Assembly (NCBI GenBank): GCA_946886185.1
Contig: CAMPIC010000083.1
Coordinates: 1-8,858, forward strand
Direction of reading: 5' to 3'
Origin: an uncultured bacterium
Lineage (GTDB): Bacteria > Eisenbacteria > RBG-16-71-46 > CAIMUX01
Length of the DNA stretch: 8,858 bases
The position numbers and the translations under genes were made by a program. The notes under the pieces are model-generated. The model made no database searches and was not told the DNA's origin. It worked only from the letters and a program-made list of their open reading frames with translations. Position 1 is the stretch's first letter. Every line of letters starts with the position of its first letter. Of the stretch, positions 6,327-8,858 are shown one piece after another.

Positions 6327-7757
6327 ATGACTCAGGTCCGTGTTCGCTATGCCCCCAGCCCCACCGGGTACCTCCACGTCGGAGGGCTGCGGACCGCACT
6401 CTACAACTATCTCTTCGCGCGCCAAAACGACGGAGTCTTCGTGCTCCGCATCGAAGACACCGATCAGGAGCGCAAGGTGGAGGGGGCGGTCGAAGCGATG
6501 ATCGAGGCGCTCCGTTGGTCGGGCGTCGACTTCGACGAGGGTCCCGGCAAGGGAGGCCCGTACGGCCCCTACGTGCAGTCGGAGCGACTGCCGCTCTACC
6601 GCGCCGCCGCGGAGCAGCTGCTCGCTTCGAAGCACGCATATCGCTGCTATCGAACACCGGAAGAGCTGGAGGAGCTGCGCCGGCAGCACGAGCTCGCCAA
6701 GAAGGCGACGCGGCTCGATGTGCGCATGCCGGAGGAGGAGTCGGCGCGGAGAGCGGCGGCGGGGGCCTCGTTCGTCGTGCGCCTGCGCGTGCCCGACGGA
6801 GGCACGATCCAGTTCCACGACATCGTGCGCGGAGAGGTCTCCATCGCGAGCGATCTGGTGGACGATCAGGTCCTGCTCAAATCGGACGGATTCCCCACCT
6901 ATCATCTGGCCAACGTGGTTGACGACCACGCGATGCGCATCAGCCATGTCATCCGCGGAGAAGAGTGGATCTCCTCCACGCCCAAGCACGTGCTTCTCTA
7001 CCGCTATCTGGACTACGAGCAGCCGGAGTTCGCGCATCTCCCGCTTCTTCTCAACCCCGATCGCTCCAAGCTGAGCAAGCGTCATGGCGACGTGGCGGTC
7101 GAGAGCTACCGGGACAAAGGGTATTTGCCGGAGGCGATGCTCAACTATCTCGCGTTCCTCGGTTGGAATCCGGGGGATGAGCGCGAGATCTTCTCCGCCG
7201 AGGAACTGATCCGCGAGTTCTCGCTCGAGCGCGTCAACAAGTCAGGCGCGGTCTTCAATCGGGAAAAGCTCGATTGGTTCAACGCGATCTATCTGCGGAA
7301 GCGGCCGGCTGACGAGATCGTCGCGGACCTCAAACCGATGCTGGCGGAGCGGGGCTGGGACCGGTTTCCCGACAGCTATCTGGGCGCGGGGGTGGAGTTG
7401 ATGCGCGAGCGGGTCAGCTTCGTGCGCGACTACGTGGACAACGCCCCTTGGCTGTTCGAGGACCCGCAAAGCTACGACGAAGAGACGGTGAAGAAGCGCT
7501 GGAAGGCGGACAGTCCGCAGCTGCTGCGCGAAGTGCGCGATCTCATCGCCGCGAGCGGTTGGAGCGCGGCCGATCTCGACACCGGCTTCCATGCTCTCGC
7601 GGAGTCGAAAGGAGTGGGGGTGGGGCAGTATATCCATCCGACGCGGCTCGCGGTGAGCGGCATGGGAAAGGGTCCCGGTCTGTTCGAGATGCTGGAGCTC
7701 CTGGGCCGGGACGTGTGTCTGAAGAGGATCGACCGCGCACTCCGCGAGCTGAAATAG
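6327..7757 (+). CDS. gltX: Glutamyl-tRNA synthetase
   Basis: A 476-residue class I aminoacyl-tRNA synthetase that charges tRNA-Glu in the cytoplasm, a normal length for bacterial GluRS. The catalytic fold is complete: the HIGH-type motif in PSPTGYLHVGG (10-20), FVLRIEDTDQER (38-49), GPYVQSERLPLY (80-91), the amino-acid/ATP site region SDGFPTYHLANVVDDH (186-201) and VIRGEEW (208-214), and the KMSKS-type motif KLSKRHG (248-254). Residues ~310-476 are the helical anticodon-binding part, ending with a typical GLFEMLELLG stretch (451-460). GAGGAG sits 4 nt before the ATG. The stop is 6 nt from the convergent carbamate kinase stop. Whether it is discriminating or also charges tRNA-Gln cannot be settled here; that depends on anticodon-domain residues and on whether the genome has GatCAB or GlnRS. 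Confidence 0.97.
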   Translation: MTQVRVRYAPSPTGYLHVGGLRTALYNYLFARQNDGVFVLRIEDTDQERKVEGAVEAMIEALRWSGVDFDEGPGKGGPYGPYVQSERLPLYRAAAEQLLASKHAYRCYRTPEELEELRRQHELAKKATRLDVRMPEEESARRAAAGASFVVRLRVPDGGTIQFHDIVRGEVSIASDLVDDQVLLKSDGFPTYHLANVVDDHAMRISHVIRGEEWISSTPKHVLLYRYLDYEQPEFAHLPLLLNPDRSKLSKRHGDVAVESYRDKGYLPEAMLNYLAFLGWNPGDEREIFSAEELIREFSLERVNKSGAVFNREKLDWFNAIYLRKRPADEIVADLKPMLAERGWDRFPDSYLGAGVELMRERVSFVRDYVDNAPWLFEDPQSYDEETVKKRWKADSPQLLREVRDLIAASGWSAADLDTGFHALAESKGVGVGQYIHPTRLAVSGMGKGPGLFEMLELLGRDVCLKRIDRALRELK

Positions 7758-7763
7758 CACGCG

Positions 7764-8717
7764 TTATATCGTGATCCAGGTGCCGGCGGTGCCGCGCAAT
7801 GCCTCCGCAACGTGAGCGTCGTCGGTGATGAGTACGCGCGCGCCTCCCGCTTCGATGAATCGGCAGGCCGCCTCGATCTTGGGCCCCATGCTTCCCGGCG
7901 GGAAGTGTCCCTCGGTTTGATAGTGCCGCGCCTCTTTCACACTGACGCGCTCCAGCGGGCGGGCGGTGGGCTTCCCGAAGTCGAGCATCACCTGTTGTAC
8001 GGGAGTCAGGATGATCAACTCCGGAGCGTTGATCGCGAGCGCGATGACGGCGGAGGAGAGATCCTTGTCGATCACCGCTTCCACTCCTACCAGATCTCCA
8101 TTGGGCGTGCGCGCGACCGGGATGCCTCCTCCCCCTCCGGTGATGACGATGCTGCCGGCGTTGAGCAGCAGATCCACTTCATGCCGCTCCACCACCCCGA
8201 TCGGTTCGGGCGACGGCACCACCCGGCGCCAGCCGCGACCGGAATCCTCGCGCAGGATCCAGCCGCGCCCTTCCAGCGCGGAGAGACGATCTTCCGTATA
8301 AAACGGGCCGACGAACTTGGTGGGATTGGACAGGGAGGAATCGTTGGGGTCGACTTCCACCATCATGAGGAGGCAGCACACCCGGGGATGGAGCCCGCGC
8401 CGGCGCAGCTTTCCGCGCAGGACGCGCTCGATCATGTAACCGAGCCCCCCCTGGATGTCCGCTCCCATGAGATCGAGCGGAAGCTCCGGCGCCTCGCCCT
8501 GCGCCAGCTCCACCCGGATCATCTGGTTGCCGATCTGTGGACCGTTTCCGTGGGTGAGGACGACCTCGTATCCCGCGGAATAGAGGTCGATCACGCACTC
8601 CAGGCTGCTCTCGAGGTTGGCATAGTCCTGCTCGACCGTGCCTTCTTCGCCCGAGCGGGTAATGGCATTGCCTCCCAGCGCGACCACGGCACGACGGCGA
8701 TGAGCTTGTATGGGCAC
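7764..8717 (-). CDS. arcC: Carbamate kinase
   Basis: A 317-residue enzyme of the amino-acid-kinase fold that reversibly makes ATP from carbamoyl phosphate, giving carbamate, usually the last step of arginine deiminase, agmatine or purine-derived ureide breakdown. All family motifs are present: VALGGNA (12-18), THGNGPQIGN (55-64), NPTKFVGPFY (131-140), ITGGGGGIPV (192-201), AVIDKDL (214-220) and HFPPGSMGPKIEA (271-283). Length fits the family (~310). I prefer the GTG start at 8717: AGGAG lies 7 nt upstream and the protein then begins just before the first strand. An ATG at 8801 would add 28 residues of low-complexity Arg-rich sequence. No arginine deiminase or ornithine carbamoyltransferase gene is in the window, so the pathway it serves is open. 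Confidence 0.95.
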   Translation of the reverse strand: MPIQAHRRRAVVALGGNAITRSGEEGTVEQDYANLESSLECVIDLYSAGYEVVLTHGNGPQIGNQMIRVELAQGEAPELPLDLMGADIQGGLGYMIERVLRGKLRRRGLHPRVCCLLMMVEVDPNDSSLSNPTKFVGPFYTEDRLSALEGRGWILREDSGRGWRRVVPSPEPIGVVERHEVDLLLNAGSIVITGGGGGIPVARTPNGDLVGVEAVIDKDLSSAVIALAINAPELIILTPVQQVMLDFGKPTARPLERVSVKEARHYQTEGHFPPGSMGPKIEAACRFIEAGGARVLITDDAHVAEALRGTAGTWITI

Positions 8718-8858
8718 GGTCTCACTCCTGCGCGGAACGCATACGTCTGACCTCGAAGCTTCGCCTCGCAAAGCTTCCCCCGACCGAGGACGAGCCGGCA
8801 AGCGATCACAAGACGATCGAGACTCGACTGCCAGTCCATCGGCACGACCCGACGGGAA
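8718..8858. other. Upstream region of the carbamate kinase gene
   Basis: 141 bases with no supported gene. It contains the perfect 10-bp palindrome CGAAGCTTCG (8754-8763) and a second AAGCTT at 8771-8776. On the minus strand these lie about 40-60 bases before the GTG start, where an operator could sit, but no regulator family is suggested by the sequence. No clear -10/-35 pair was found. Confidence 0.4.

Noticed and set aside
5244..7085. 613-codon open frame on the minus strand across gltX and lgt, and a 584-codon plus-strand frame at 2701-4455
   Set aside because: Both run antisense or out of frame to clearly recognised genes (gltX, lgt, M20 hydrolase). Their translations are Arg/His-rich with no domain pattern, as expected from high-GC shadow frames.

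Overview
The window is high-GC, gene-dense bacterial DNA with seven protein-coding genes and no rRNA, tRNA, insertion sequence, phage gene or CRISPR array that I can recognise. A POTRA/beta-barrel outer-membrane protein shows the host is a diderm (Gram-negative-type) bacterium. The mix of Omp85 protein, TPR-zincin protein, lgt, gltX and carbamate kinase looks like chromosome from a deep-branching, high-GC lineage (FCB-like, Eisenbacteria-like or deltaproteobacterial). That placement is an impression from protein style, not a phylogenetic result.

Layout. Bases 1-246 hold no convincing gene. A leftward cluster follows, in transcription order: an M20-family amidohydrolase/peptidase (3942 to 2728); a small secreted protein whose last ~70 residues resemble the extreme C-terminus of TamB (2663 to 2142); and a TamA/BamA-like Omp85 protein (2145 to 247). 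The last two overlap by 4 bp (GTGA). The 458-bp divergent region 3943-4400 separates this cluster from a rightward TPR plus zincin-like metallopeptidase gene (4401-5252). Its M20-proximal part holds a candidate structured 5' leader: a closing helix around three hairpins, then a terminator-like hairpin with a mutually exclusive pairing.

The metallopeptidase gene converges on lgt (6037 to 5255) with a 2-nt gap. Between lgt and the divergent gltX (6327-7757) lies a spacer with about 2.75 copies of a 36-bp tandem repeat. gltX converges on a carbamate kinase gene (8717 to 7764) with a 6-nt gap. The right 141 bases are upstream sequence of that kinase gene.

Function. lgt and gltX are housekeeping genes (lipoprotein modification and tRNA charging). 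The Omp85/TamB-tail pair points to outer-membrane assembly, with the second partner reduced to a very small size. The items most worth checking are the M20 leader RNA and the mini-TamB/TamA pair.
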